DNA of 53,095 nt from Chloroflexaceae bacterium (GCA_012031225.1 JAAUTZ010000013.1:1-53095), one strand, 5' to 3'. Counted from the first letter of the stretch, positions 1 through 8,588 are shown. A program made the numbers and translations. The notes: a model not told the origin generated them from the letters alone.

Positions 1-32
1 GGTCAGGTATCGGGGGGCGGGTGCTAGTGGGG
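1..32. repeat. Heptamer repeat remnant at window edge
   Basis: The first bases contain GGTCAGGTATC and GGGTGCTAG, which match the degenerate GGKGYYA heptamers that fill the gaps between the phage-like genes downstream. It probably continues to the left of the window. Confidence 0.5.
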
Positions 33-75
33 GGGATGAAGATGGGCAAGGGTTTGGAGCAGTTGCGGGGAGGGT

Positions 76-590
76 ATGGAGTACGAGCGCGAGGCGATGT
101 GGGCGCAGCAGGAAGGTGAAGGGAGTCAAGCGTATGCGGCATTTGGGGTGTATTGCGAATTGGGGGCGCGGCGTTCGCTGAAGCGGGTGGCAGCGCAGTG
201 TGGCATCCGCGAGGCGGTGGTGCGGCGGTGGTCGCGGGCGCATGCGTGGCGGGAGCGGGTGCGGCGTATGACCGCGAGCAGGAGCAGCAGGCGGCGGCGG
301 CAGAGGCTCCGCGCTGGCGGGAGCGGATGGCGGCAGAGGTGGAGAACGAATGGCTGGCGGCGGAAGCGATGATGGCGCGGGGCAATGAGATGTTGGCGAG
401 TTCGGTGGAGGCGACGCGCTGGACGTGGCGGGATGCGATTCTGCTGATTGACCATGCGGCGAAGGTGGCGCGGCTCGCGTTGGCGGCGGGCTTGGATAGC
501 ACGGCTCCCGCCGATGTGACGGTGAAGGTGGAGTATGTCAACGAGGCAGACGGTGCGGCAGACGGGGCATCGCCGGATGCCGAGCGGTGA
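76..590 (+). pseudogene. Phage terminase small-subunit-like protein, broken by a frameshift
   Basis: The first half starts at ATG 76, behind a purine-rich GGGGAGGG ribosome site, and carries a helix-turn-helix-like stretch (about residues 33-60, ending in WSRAHAWRERVR) typical of small terminase subunits that bind packaging-site DNA. Near 262-267 the frame must move by -1 to continue into DREQEQQAAAAEAPRW and the rest of the protein, which ends at 590. Adding one base gives an open frame of 171 residues. The gene lies directly before the large terminase and overlaps its start, the usual order. The N-terminal half of the second frame (from 153) is a shadow and was not used. The assignment rests on position and the HTH-like region; sequence conservation in this family is low. 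Confidence 0.6.
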
Positions 591-1785
591 GGTGCGGGTC
601 GTATTGCCGGCATTGCACCCGGCCCAGCAGCATGTGCGGGCAACGGCGCGGCGGTTTAATGTCGTGTGCTGTGGGCGACGCTGGGGCAAAACGACGCTAG
701 GGATTGAGCGGCTGCTGGTGGCGGCATTGGCGGGGCAGCCGGTGGCGTGGCTTGCACCGACCTACCGCATGCTGGGTGAGGTGTGGCGGCAGCTGGTGGA
801 GCGGACGGAGCCGATTACGCTGCGGCGCAATCAGCAGGCCCACCGGCTGGAGCTGCTGACGGGCGGGGTGATTGAGCTGTGGAGTATGGAGCATCCCGAC
901 CGGCTGCGGGGGCGGTGGTATGCGCGGGTGGTGCTGGATGAGGCGGCGATGCTGCGGGATGCGGCGCAGGTGTGGCAGCAGGTGGTGCGCCCCACCTTGA
1001 CGGATCGGGGCGGGGATGCGTGGTTGCTCTCGACCCCGCGTGGGCACAACTTCTTTTGGCAGTGTTATCAGCGAGGACAGCAGCATGACGGCGAATGGCA
1101 AAGCTGGCAGATGCCTACAAGCAGCAACCCCTACATTGCGGCGGCGGAGTTGGCCGCGGCGCAGCGCGAGTTGCCCGCAGACAGCTATGCACAGGAGTAT
1201 GCCGCCCAGTTTGTGGAGACGGGGCGCGGGGTGTTTCGGGGCGTGTTGGCGGCGGTAGGGGCTACGCCGGAAACAGGGGCAACGGCGGGGCACGCCTATG
1301 TGATTGGGGTGGATTGGGGGCGGCAGCAGGATGCTACCTGCTTTGCGGTGCTGGATAGCACGCGGCGGTGCTTGGTGGCTCTGGAACGTTGGCCCCAGCG
1401 CGACTATGGCGAGCAACTAGAGCGGCTCCGCGATCTGGCCCGACGCTTTGCGCCGGATGTGATTCTGGCTGAGCAGAACGGGGTTGGGCTGCCCTTGATT
1501 GAGCAGTTGCAACGAGCGGGCGACCTACCGATCCAGCCCTTTACCACGAGCAATGCGAGCAAGGCGGGGCTGATTGAGCGGCTGGCCTTGGCACTGGAGC
1601 AGGGGCAGTTGCAGTTGCTGGATGATGCGGTGCTGTTGGATGAGTTGCAGCAGTTCAGCGCGGAGCGGTTGCCGTCGGGGGTGGTGCGCTACACTGCGCC
1701 GCCGGGCCATCACGATGATTGTGTGATGGCGGTGGCATTGGCGTGGCACGCCGCCGGTTCAGCGTCGGATCTGGTGCTGTGGTGA
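577..1785 (+). CDS. Phage terminase large subunit (TerL)
   Basis: This is the ATPase and nuclease that pumps and cuts phage DNA into proheads. In 402 residues I see Walker A GRRWGKT (33-39), Walker B VVLDEA with D121/E122, the coupling motif LLSTPRG (150-156), and a RNase H-like nuclease domain with acidic residues at D246 (GVDWG), E299 (AEQNGVG) and D380/D381 (HHDDCVMA). All catalytic groups are intact. I chose ATG 577 over 535 because the extra upstream residues are the small-subunit end read out of frame, and 577 gives a 14-bp overlap with that gene. The next gene is the portal, so this is a standard packaging module. Confidence 0.93.
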   Translation: MPSGEVRVVLPALHPAQQHVRATARRFNVVCCGRRWGKTTLGIERLLVAALAGQPVAWLAPTYRMLGEVWRQLVERTEPITLRRNQQAHRLELLTGGVIELWSMEHPDRLRGRWYARVVLDEAAMLRDAAQVWQQVVRPTLTDRGGDAWLLSTPRGHNFFWQCYQRGQQHDGEWQSWQMPTSSNPYIAAAELAAAQRELPADSYAQEYAAQFVETGRGVFRGVLAAVGATPETGATAGHAYVIGVDWGRQQDATCFAVLDSTRRCLVALERWPQRDYGEQLERLRDLARRFAPDVILAEQNGVGLPLIEQLQRAGDLPIQPFTTSNASKAGLIERLALALEQGQLQLLDDAVLLDELQQFSAERLPSGVVRYTAPPGHHDDCVMAVALAWHAAGSASDLVLW

Positions 1786-1790
1786 GGGGG

Positions 1791-1837
1791 CCTGAAACCT
1801 GACCCCTGAAACCTGACCCCTGAAACCTGACCCCTGT
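1791..1837. repeat. Heptamer array (CCTGAMM) between terminase and portal
   Basis: A period-7 array alternating CCTGAAA and CCTGACC units fills the gap. It ends just before the GAGAGGAG ribosome site of the portal gene. Only one orientation is present here. Confidence 0.85.
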
Positions 1838-1853
1838 GAGAGAGGAGCAGAAG

Positions 1854-2969
1854 ATGTACACCATGTTTGATGGGGCATCGCGCAGTATGGCGGATTTGGT
1901 GCGCGATGAGACTGCGCCCCTGACGGCGGTGCAGGCGTATAGCTGTGTGCCCTACCTGTATCGTGCGGTGGATGTGCGGGCGAAGGCGGTGGCGGGGATG
2001 CCCTTTTGCCTGACGCGCCTGAGCGATGGAGCCGATCTCGGCGATACCCCAGACGGGCGGCGGGTATTGGCCCAGATCCGCACGCGCCTGTATCAGACCG
2101 AAGCGGATCTGTGTTTGCACGGGGAAGCCTTCTGGCTGAAGCAGGTGAGCCGTGCCGGTGCGCCGCTTGCGCCGCGCCGGGTGCTGCCGCGCAGTATGCT
2201 GCCGCGCTACGATGCTGTGCAGGGGATTGTGGGCTATGAGCGGAGTACGGCGGCGGGCCCGCACGGCTACGCGCCGGACGAGGTGATCGCGTTTGGGCAG
2301 CCGAACGTGGTGGGCGAATTGGGGGCGGGCACCCCGCCCGCGCAGGTGGCACTGGCGGCGGCAGCGGTGCTATACCAGTTGGATCGTTTTAGTGAGGGCT
2401 TCTTCCGGCGGGGGGCGATTCGGGCCACGCTGTTGACGGTGGAAGGCAACCCTAGCCGCGCTGATCTGGAGCGGCTGGAGATCTGGTGGCGGCGGCTGGT
2501 GACGGGCGTGCGGCGGGCGTGGGAGAGTGTGGCGATCCGCAGTAGTGTGCGTCCGGTGGTGATTGGGGAGGGGCTAGAAGCTCTCGCCAACCAGCAGCTT
2601 ACGGCGCAGCTACGGCAGGATGTGGGCGCGGCGTTGGGCGTGCCGGAGACATTGCTCACGGCGAATGCGGCGAACTATGCGACGAGCCTTGCGGATCGGC
2701 TGAACTTCTACGATATGACGATTGTGCCGCAGACGCTGCTGATTGCCGAGTCGCTCAATACGCAGTGGCTCGCTAGTTGGGGCATGCAGTTTGCCTTTAT
2801 GCCCCAGCAACTCGAACTGTATCAGGCGGCAGAGGTGCAGAAGGCGCAGCAGATCGCCGCGCTAGTGGGCGAGCCAGTGTTGACGGTGAATGAGGGGCGG
2901 GCGTTGCTAGGCTATGCCCCACTGGAGCAGGCGGCCGGCGGCGAGGGCGATGGGCAAGGGGTCAGGTGA
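1854..2969 (+). CDS. Phage portal protein (HK97 type)
   Basis: The portal forms the dodecameric ring at the capsid vertex through which DNA enters. The 371-residue protein has the early motif AYSCVPYLYRAVDVRAKAVA (about 25-45), a central region with DEVIAFGQPN, and the portal signature around LGVPETLLTA followed by YATSLADRLNFYDMTIVPQ (about 265-305). A short C-terminal VNEGRALLGYAPLE matches the usual end of HK97-type portals. ATG 1854 is preferred over GTG 1836 because a clear AGAGGAG lies upstream. The last codons and the stop run into the heptamer repeat (GGGGTCAGGTGACA), so the C-terminal tail appears to be repeat-derived. Confidence 0.9.
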   Translation: MYTMFDGASRSMADLVRDETAPLTAVQAYSCVPYLYRAVDVRAKAVAGMPFCLTRLSDGADLGDTPDGRRVLAQIRTRLYQTEADLCLHGEAFWLKQVSRAGAPLAPRRVLPRSMLPRYDAVQGIVGYERSTAAGPHGYAPDEVIAFGQPNVVGELGAGTPPAQVALAAAAVLYQLDRFSEGFFRRGAIRATLLTVEGNPSRADLERLEIWWRRLVTGVRRAWESVAIRSSVRPVVIGEGLEALANQQLTAQLRQDVGAALGVPETLLTANAANYATSLADRLNFYDMTIVPQTLLIAESLNTQWLASWGMQFAFMPQQLELYQAAEVQKAQQIAALVGEPVLTVNEGRALLGYAPLEQAAGGEGDGQGVR

Positions 2970-3048
2970 CAGGTGTCAGGGGGAAGCGAGTGACCAAGAT
3001 CAGGTGTTGCGCCTGTTTCATCTGAGACCTGAACCCTGTGACCTAGAA
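2957..3048. repeat. Facing heptamer arrays between portal and protease-capsid gene
   Basis: GGGGTCA, GGTGACA and GGTGTCA units on the left face TGAGACC, TGAACCC and TGTGACC units on the right. The result is an imperfect inverted repeat that could fold into a stem. The left arm overlaps the portal stop codon. Confidence 0.75.
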
Positions 3049-3063
3049 GAAAGGAGTTGGTGC

Positions 3064-4629
3064 ATGCTCCAAATCCACAACCGCTCGCCGGATGGGGCGG
3101 GCCCAGTGCGGGTGGCGGGCTACGGGATCATCTTTGGCGGGCACGATCTGCACGGCGATCAGTTTACGCCTGCAACAGATTTTGGGCTGCTGCGCGAGGT
3201 GCGCGGCATGGGCGTGTATTACGATCACGGGCAACGCACGCCGCGCCAGCCGATTGGCACGGTGCGCCACGTCCACGCCGATGCAGTGGGCCTATGGTTT
3301 GAGGTCGAGCTAGATCGCCACTGCGCCTACCGCGATGCGCTGCTGAAGCTGATCGAACGCGGGGCGTTAGGCTTCTCGACGGGTGCGTTGGCGCACCTCA
3401 TCAAGCGGCAGCAGCAGACGATCACGCGCTGGATTATTGGCGAGATCTCACTCACCCCCGCCCCCGCCGAGCCGCGTTGCTTGGGGGTGCAGGTGGCGGA
3501 TACGACGAATGGACACGATAGCGGACGCATACATCAGAAAGGATTGGGCCCGATGCAAACGAACGAAAGCAATGCGACTGGGGGCGAGCATACCGCACTG
3601 ACCCAGATCAGCGATCAACTCGAAGCTGTTGCGGCACGGATTGAGCGGGTGGAGCAGGTACTAGATGCGCCTGTGGGGAGCAGTGCCTACCTGTTGCCGA
3701 GCCAGAGCAATGCCGCCAGCGAGGCTGCGCTGAAGTCGTTCACGCGCTATCTTCGCAGTGGCGTGAAGGCTGCCCTGCAAGAGGATACGCTGGGCGAGGG
3801 TGGCTACCTTGTGCCGCCGGCCTACAGCCGTGAATTGGTGCAGGCACTGGGCACGATGAGCGTGCTACGCCAAGCGGGGGCGCGGGTGCTACGGATTGCG
3901 GGGACGAATAGTATGAAAGTGCCCGTGCTGAATGCCAGTAGTGCGGCGGTGCTGACACTGGAAGAAGGCACATTCAACGAAGCGGAGCCGACCTTTGAGC
4001 AAGTTGAGTTTAAGCCCTACAAGTACACGCGGCTGGCAAAGGTGAGTGATGAACTGCTCGCGGATAGCGGCGTAGATATTGTGGCAGGGGTGCTGTTGCC
4101 CGACTTCGCGCAGGCTTTCGCCAAAGCCGAGAATACCGCCTTTGCGACGGGCACGGGCACCAACCAGCCGCAGGGCGTGGTGACGGGCGCAACGGTGGTG
4201 GATACGGCGACGGCGGCGACGTTTGCGGTGGATGACATTTTGCGGCTTTACCACGCCCTGCCGCAGATCTACCATCAGCAGGCGGTATGGCTGATGAATG
4301 ATGCGGTGGCGCAGGTGATCCGTAGCTTCAAGGATAGCACGGGCAACTACTTGTGGCAGCCGGGCTTGGCTGAGGGCACACCGGATCGCCTACTGGGGCG
4401 GCCTGTGTATCGCCTGAATACGATGAGCAATCAGCTCACGGCGGCTCAGAAGATCATCGTGTTTGGCGATCTGAGCTACTACTGGATTGTAGATTTTGGG
4501 CAGGAGACGCTCAAGCGGCTGGAGGAGCTGTATGCTGCAACGGGACAGGTCGGGTTCCGGGCCTACCGCCGCGTGGATGGGCGGGTGGTGCTAGCGGATG
4601 CGTTGCGGGTGTTGCGCGTGAAGGCGTAG
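3064..4629 (+). CDS. Prohead protease fused to HK97-fold major capsid protein
   Basis: One 521-residue frame joins two head genes that are usually separate. Residues 1-150 are an HK97-type prohead protease (S78-like), with the candidate catalytic His at 55 (YYDHG) and Ser at 105 (GFSTG). Residues about 165-210 are a coiled delta/scaffold segment (LTQISDQLEAVAARIERVEQ). Residues about 220-521 are the capsid fold, with GEGGYLVPPAYS, KVSDELL, TGTGTNQPQG and a C-terminal IVDFGQETLKRLEELYAATG. ATG 3064 follows an AAAGGAG site; the upstream in-frame stretch is repeat sequence. A second ribosome site and ATG at 3553 would release the capsid half alone as 358 residues. The protease matures the prohead by removing the scaffold segment. 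Confidence 0.92.
   Translation: MLQIHNRSPDGAGPVRVAGYGIIFGGHDLHGDQFTPATDFGLLREVRGMGVYYDHGQRTPRQPIGTVRHVHADAVGLWFEVELDRHCAYRDALLKLIERGALGFSTGALAHLIKRQQQTITRWIIGEISLTPAPAEPRCLGVQVADTTNGHDSGRIHQKGLGPMQTNESNATGGEHTALTQISDQLEAVAARIERVEQVLDAPVGSSAYLLPSQSNAASEAALKSFTRYLRSGVKAALQEDTLGEGGYLVPPAYSRELVQALGTMSVLRQAGARVLRIAGTNSMKVPVLNASSAAVLTLEEGTFNEAEPTFEQVEFKPYKYTRLAKVSDELLADSGVDIVAGVLLPDFAQAFAKAENTAFATGTGTNQPQGVVTGATVVDTATAATFAVDDILRLYHALPQIYHQQAVWLMNDAVAQVIRSFKDSTGNYLWQPGLAEGTPDRLLGRPVYRLNTMSNQLTAAQKIIVFGDLSYYWIVDFGQETLKRLEELYAATGQVGFRAYRRVDGRVVLADALRVLRVKA
3536..3555 (+). promoter_or_regulatory. Internal ribosome site and start for the capsid half
   Basis: AGAAAGGA (3536-3543) sits nine bases before an in-frame ATG at 3553, exactly at the protease/scaffold boundary. 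Translation from here would give a separate 358-residue capsid protein, so one frame could supply both a fusion and an excess of free capsid subunit. This is inferred from sequence only. Confidence 0.6.
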
Positions 4630-4633
4630 GGGG

Positions 4634-4871
4634 CAGGTGTCAGGTGCTAGGGGTCAGGGGTCAGGGGTCAGGTGCTAGGGGTCAGGGATCAGGGGTCAGG
4701 TGCTAGGTGGTAGGTGCTAGTTCTACCCTTCATACCTATGACCTGACACCTATTGCCCATTGTCAATCACCAGCCAGCCAACAGCATCGAGCTTTATACC
4801 TATAACCCGACACCTGACACCTATAACCTGACACCTGACACCTATAACCCGATACCTGACACCTGACACCT
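4634..4871. repeat. Large facing heptamer arrays before the connector gene
   Basis: The left arm (about 4634-4720) is built of GGTGTCA, GGTGCTA and GGGGTCA units. The right arm (about 4734-4760 and 4794-4871) is built of the complementary TGACACC, TATAACC and CCCGACA type. A non-repeat spacer lies at about 4760-4793. The arms together form a long imperfect inverted repeat in a 276-base gap that otherwise holds no gene. Confidence 0.9.
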
Positions 4872-4905
4872 TGTGCTAGGGATAAACAGAAAAGGAGCAA
4901 CATTT

Positions 4906-5439
4906 GTGTATCTCAGTGTTGCGGATGTGAAAGCCTATCTCGGCATTGCGCCCACGCACACCGGCGATGATGCCTTGCTGACGGTGCTGCTCGAAGCGGC
5001 GGTGAGTGCGATTGAGCGGGCGTGTGATCGGCAGTTTGCAGCGGCACCGGCAACGACGCGCAGCTTCGAGGCGGCCCAGCACGCAAGTCGCACGCTGCTC
5101 TATCTTGATGCCGAGCTAGCCCAACTTGCGAGCATTGCCAATGGCGATGGGCAACCAATCGAGCTGCACCACGTCCTGCTGCTGCCGGATGAGCCACCCG
5201 CGTTAGCATTGCTGCTGCGCCCTGAGGCGGGCTTGGTGTGGCGCGGCACGGTGCAGGTGGGCGGGTATTGGGGCTATAGCCTCAGCCCACCTGCGGCGAT
5301 TGTGCAAGCTACCCGCGAGTATGTCGCCTACCTTTATCGTGGCTACGATCAGCAGGTGCAGCAGCCTGAACGGGGCGACCTGCACCGCCTACCCGCGCAT
5401 ATCCGCGAGCTACTCGCGGGCTACCGGAGGTTGCGCTAA
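4906..5439 (+). CDS. Phage head-tail connector (gp6-like)
   Basis: The protein of 177 residues starts YLSVADVKAYLGI and has DALLTVLLEAAVSAIERACDRQF, the hallmark of gp6-type connectors that sit under the portal and close the head. The rest includes a beta-rich middle and an ATREYVAYLYRGY helix near the C-terminus. I chose GTG 4906, which follows AAAGGAG (4891-4897) by eight bases. An earlier in-frame start at 4873 lies in repeat DNA. The stop overlaps the next ATG (TAATG), so the two genes are translationally coupled. Confidence 0.8.
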   Translation: MYLSVADVKAYLGIAPTHTGDDALLTVLLEAAVSAIERACDRQFAAAPATTRSFEAAQHASRTLLYLDAELAQLASIANGDGQPIELHHVLLLPDEPPALALLLRPEAGLVWRGTVQVGGYWGYSLSPPAAIVQATREYVAYLYRGYDQQVQQPERGDLHRLPAHIRELLAGYRRLR

Positions 5440-7175
5440 TGTGGAGCATCATCAGTTCTGATGGGCAAACGGTGAGCCTTGCCGCGCTGAGTGTGCAGCT
5501 TGCACACAGCACCGCCCGCACGGCTGTGCCGCCCGCCATGCCCGAACTAGGCGAGTTGCCGCCTGCGCCATTGTTGACCCTGCACCTGCACAGCCGCACG
5601 CGCCACAGCGATCTGCCTGCGCTGCGCCGTCGCCTGCTTGCGCTGCTCAATCCGGCGCAGGCTGGGGCCACGCCAGCGCGGGTGCAGTATGGGCTGGGCG
5701 GCACGGCTTTGGAGCTAGCGGTGCGGTATGCGGGCGGCTTGGATGATCTGCCGCACGATCACACCCTGACGATCCAGTTTGTGCCAGATGCCCAAGCGTG
5801 GCACAGCACCGCCAGCACTACGCAGAGCATCGTTTGTGCTAGCAGCATTGCCAACGCCGCTTACCTCTTGGAGCAAACGCCGGATGGGGTGTGGCAGAGT
5901 AGCAGCAGCTTGAACGGGGCCGTCAATGCGCTGCTCGTGTTGCCAGATGGCACGCACTTGATCGGGGGTGAGTTTAGCGGCTACGTGCGCCAGCGTAGCC
6001 ATCCGGCGGGCGCGTGGCAGACGCTGGCTGGGCTGAATGGCGCGGTGACGTGTTTGGCGGCACTGGGCGATGGGCGCATTGTGGCGGGCGGTTCCTTTAC
6101 CACCCCCGCCAGTGCGCTGGCGCTGTGGGCCGGTAGCGCGTGGCAGGCGTTGGGCGTGCCCGCGCTAGTGCCATTGGCTATGGCCGTGAGCTATAGCGGC
6201 ACGCTGTATGTCGGCGGCATAGATCTGGGGGCGGGTAGTAGCGTGCTGGCGTGGGATGGCAGCGCGTGGCAACCGCTCGGTGCGGGGCCGGGCGGCGCGG
6301 TGCATGCGCTGCTGCTCGATCAGAACGATACGCTCTATGCGGGCGGTAACTTCGCGGGCGGGGTAGCCTATTGGCAACTTGGTGCGTGGGTCACGCTGGG
6401 TGGGGGTGTGGCTCGTATCCCTGCTAGCGCACCCCCGACGGTCTCCGCGCTAGCGGGTGCGCCGGATGGCAGCATCTACGCGGGCGGCGATTTTGCGCTG
6501 GCGGGCGGTGGCTCTGCGCCCAACCTTGCCCGTTGGACAGGCTATAGTTGGGAGCCGCTCGGCTTGGGGCTGAGCGGCACGGTGCGCTGCCTTGCCGGAG
6601 CTGCTGCACGGAACGGGAACGGCGGGCTGCTCTGGGCGGGTGGGGCATTCACGGCGGCGGGCGGGCGCACCCTCCCGGCCCGGCTGGCGGGCTGGAATGG
6701 CGCAGAGTGGCTGCCGGTGCCAATCCGGTTGCACCCCAGTGTTGCGCCGCAGGTGGTGGCACTGGCGCAGCTGCCGGATGGCACGCGGCTGGTGGGCTAT
6801 GGCGGCAGTGGCATGGCCCACGTCCCCGCCATCAGTACCATCACCAATCACGGCACCGCGCCCGCCTATCCGGTGCTAACCCTCGCAGGCGCGGGAACGG
6901 TGCAGCAGCTGGCCAATCTTCGCACCGGGGCAACGATCACCTTCGCCAATCTGAGTTTGAATCCGAATGAGCAGCTCACGTTGGATCTACGCCCGGCTAC
7001 ACGCGGCGTGCATAGCTCGCTGCGCGGGAGCCTAGCGGGCGCACTCGTGCCCGGCTCCGATCTGGGGGCGTGGTGCTTGCTGCCGGGCGAGAACCGCATT
7101 GCCCTGTTTGCCGATCAGCCCAGTGCCACGCTGGAGTGGCACTCACGCTACTGGAGCTATGCCGATGCCGAGTAA
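5439..7175 (+). CDS. Dit-like distal tail protein with inserted beta-propeller
   Basis: This 578-residue protein looks like a siphophage distal tail (Dit) protein split by an insertion. Residues 1-140 are the N-terminal tail-tip domain. Residues about 470-578 resemble the usual Dit C-terminal domain, with NPNEQLTLDLRP, SDLGAWCLLPGENRIALF and LEWHSRYWS. Between them (about 145-465) lie seven repeats marked by GG at 176, 217, 259, 302, 349, 401 and 455, spaced 41-54 residues apart, in the pattern LPDG-IYAGGxF-W-G-W-LG. That fits a seven-bladed propeller. Such a domain on a tail tip could bind a cell-surface ligand (inference). The gene overlaps both neighbours. Confidence 0.75.
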   Translation: MWSIISSDGQTVSLAALSVQLAHSTARTAVPPAMPELGELPPAPLLTLHLHSRTRHSDLPALRRRLLALLNPAQAGATPARVQYGLGGTALELAVRYAGGLDDLPHDHTLTIQFVPDAQAWHSTASTTQSIVCASSIANAAYLLEQTPDGVWQSSSSLNGAVNALLVLPDGTHLIGGEFSGYVRQRSHPAGAWQTLAGLNGAVTCLAALGDGRIVAGGSFTTPASALALWAGSAWQALGVPALVPLAMAVSYSGTLYVGGIDLGAGSSVLAWDGSAWQPLGAGPGGAVHALLLDQNDTLYAGGNFAGGVAYWQLGAWVTLGGGVARIPASAPPTVSALAGAPDGSIYAGGDFALAGGGSAPNLARWTGYSWEPLGLGLSGTVRCLAGAAARNGNGGLLWAGGAFTAAGGRTLPARLAGWNGAEWLPVPIRLHPSVAPQVVALAQLPDGTRLVGYGGSGMAHVPAISTITNHGTAPAYPVLTLAGAGTVQQLANLRTGATITFANLSLNPNEQLTLDLRPATRGVHSSLRGSLAGALVPGSDLGAWCLLPGENRIALFADQPSATLEWHSRYWSYADAE

Positions 7176-8514
7176 CTACACCCTCTGGCTGTATAGTGCG
7201 TGGGGCACACTGCGCGGCGTGTTGCCGGATGTGTTGCACCTGCGCTATCGGCGGGTGGTCAACCAAACCGGCCACTACCGCGCCGAGCATGTCGCCAATC
7301 GGTTGCCGTGCCGCATCGTGGTGCGCCACTCTGCCGCACTGCTACCGCTGCTCGAAGCTGATAGCCGGATCGAGATTTGGCGCGATGGGCGGCTCGAAAT
7401 GGAGACGTGTTGGCTGGTGCAGCGGGTGCGCGTGCGGCATACGGCGGGCGGTTCCGCCGTGATCGAGATTGGCGCAGTGCCGGCACTCAGCCTGCTGGAG
7501 CGGCGCATTGTGGCGTATGCAGTGGGTAGCCCGCAAGCCGAGCGCACCGCCCCCGCCGATGTGCTGCTCAAGGCACTGGTGCGTGAGAATTGGGGCAGTG
7601 CCGCCAGCGATCCCACCCGCAACCAGAGCGATTGGCTGCGCGTAGCACCGGATGCGGCCAGTTTGGCGACAGGTGGGGCGGCTCCTGTGATTGCGCTTGC
7701 CACAGCACGGCAAGTGCTGCTCGATGTTGCCCATCAAGCGAGTGCCGCCGCCCACGCCGCAGGCACGCTGCTCCGCTTTGATGTGGTGCGCCACACGCCC
7801 GCGATGCTCGAATTTCGTACCTATCTCGGCGCACGCGGCACAGATCGCACCCATCCGGCGCGGCAGTTGGTGCTTACGCCGGATACGCCGGGCGTGCAGC
7901 AGATCAGCTTCAGCGACGACTATGAAGATACCATTTCGCTGGTGTATGCGGCTGGGCAAGGAGCCGAACGCACGCGCCAGATCGTGACGTTGGGCGACCC
8001 CGCCCGCATTGCGCGGAGTCCGTTTGCGCGGCGCGAGCGATTGCTCGATGCGCGTACCGCCCACGACGACGCGCAACTGGCGACAGCTGCGCAGCGTGCG
8101 CTTGCGAATGGGCAGCCGCGCCAGACCGTGCAGGTGCAGCTTCGCAGTGTGGCGGGCTTTGCCTACGGGTGCGAATGGGCGTGGGGGGATCGGGTGCTGG
8201 TGGCGGTGGCGGGGCGGGTAATCCCCGCGACGATCACGACGGTTGAGGTGCAGGTGACGTACAGCGTGGCGGGGGTGCAGGAGCAGATCACCGCGCTGCT
8301 GCATGCTGATGCGCTCCCGCTTGCCCCAGCTAGCCCTAGCGTCACCGCCACCGATGAAACCGAAATTACCTTTCAGCAGATTCAGCGGGGAGCCGTGCCC
8401 GCCGTTAGCCAGCTCACTATCCCGACACAGGCCCAGTTGCTCATCTACGGGCGGTATCTCGTGGCAGGGCGGCTTGAGCTAGAGGCGGCGGCGCAGTTGG
8501 TGGTGCTGAATTAG
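7165..8514 (+). CDS. Siphovirus Gp37-like tail-tip protein
   Basis: This is a 449-residue beta-rich protein resembling the ReqiPepy6 Gp37-like family, which normally follows Dit and forms part of the tail tip or baseplate hub. Supporting features are the N-terminal YTLWLYSAWGTLRGVLPDVL, a middle segment with RQVLLDVAHQASAAAHAAG, FRTYLGARGTDRTHP, and SDDYEDTISLVYAAGQG. The C-terminal 60 residues end in a small hydrophobic beta segment. ATG 7165 is chosen because TGGAG lies eight bases upstream; ATG 7159 is the alternative. It overlaps the Dit stop by 11 bases. It is the last phage-like gene before host genes on the opposite strand. Confidence 0.7.
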   Translation: MPSNYTLWLYSAWGTLRGVLPDVLHLRYRRVVNQTGHYRAEHVANRLPCRIVVRHSAALLPLLEADSRIEIWRDGRLEMETCWLVQRVRVRHTAGGSAVIEIGAVPALSLLERRIVAYAVGSPQAERTAPADVLLKALVRENWGSAASDPTRNQSDWLRVAPDAASLATGGAAPVIALATARQVLLDVAHQASAAAHAAGTLLRFDVVRHTPAMLEFRTYLGARGTDRTHPARQLVLTPDTPGVQQISFSDDYEDTISLVYAAGQGAERTRQIVTLGDPARIARSPFARRERLLDARTAHDDAQLATAAQRALANGQPRQTVQVQLRSVAGFAYGCEWAWGDRVLVAVAGRVIPATITTVEVQVTYSVAGVQEQITALLHADALPLAPASPSVTATDETEITFQQIQRGAVPAVSQLTIPTQAQLLIYGRYLVAGRLELEAAAQLVVLN

Positions 8515-8522
8515 GGGGGGCA

Positions 8523-8576
8523 GGTGCTATGCTAGGTGGCAGGTGGTAGGTGGCAGGTTTCAGGTGACAGGTAACG
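8523..8576. repeat. Left heptamer array at end of phage-like module
   Basis: Units GGTGCTA, GGTGGCA, GGTGGTA, GGTTTCA and GGTGACA follow the last phage-like stop codon. They face the array at 8678-8761. Confidence 0.85.
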
Positions 8577-8588
8577 AGCCGAGCCAAT

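Noticed and set aside
126-689. Long minus-strand open frame opposite the terminase genes
   Set aside because: It is Arg/Pro/His-rich with no family resemblance and lies opposite clear phage genes; typical of a shadow frame in GC-rich DNA.
4634-4871. Possible CRISPR array
   Set aside because: Units are only 7 bp and contiguous, with no unique spacers, and no cas genes are near.
7342-8304. Minus-strand 320-codon open frame opposite the Gp37-like gene
   Set aside because: It is His/Arg-rich without domain features, and the plus-strand gene is coupled to its neighbours.
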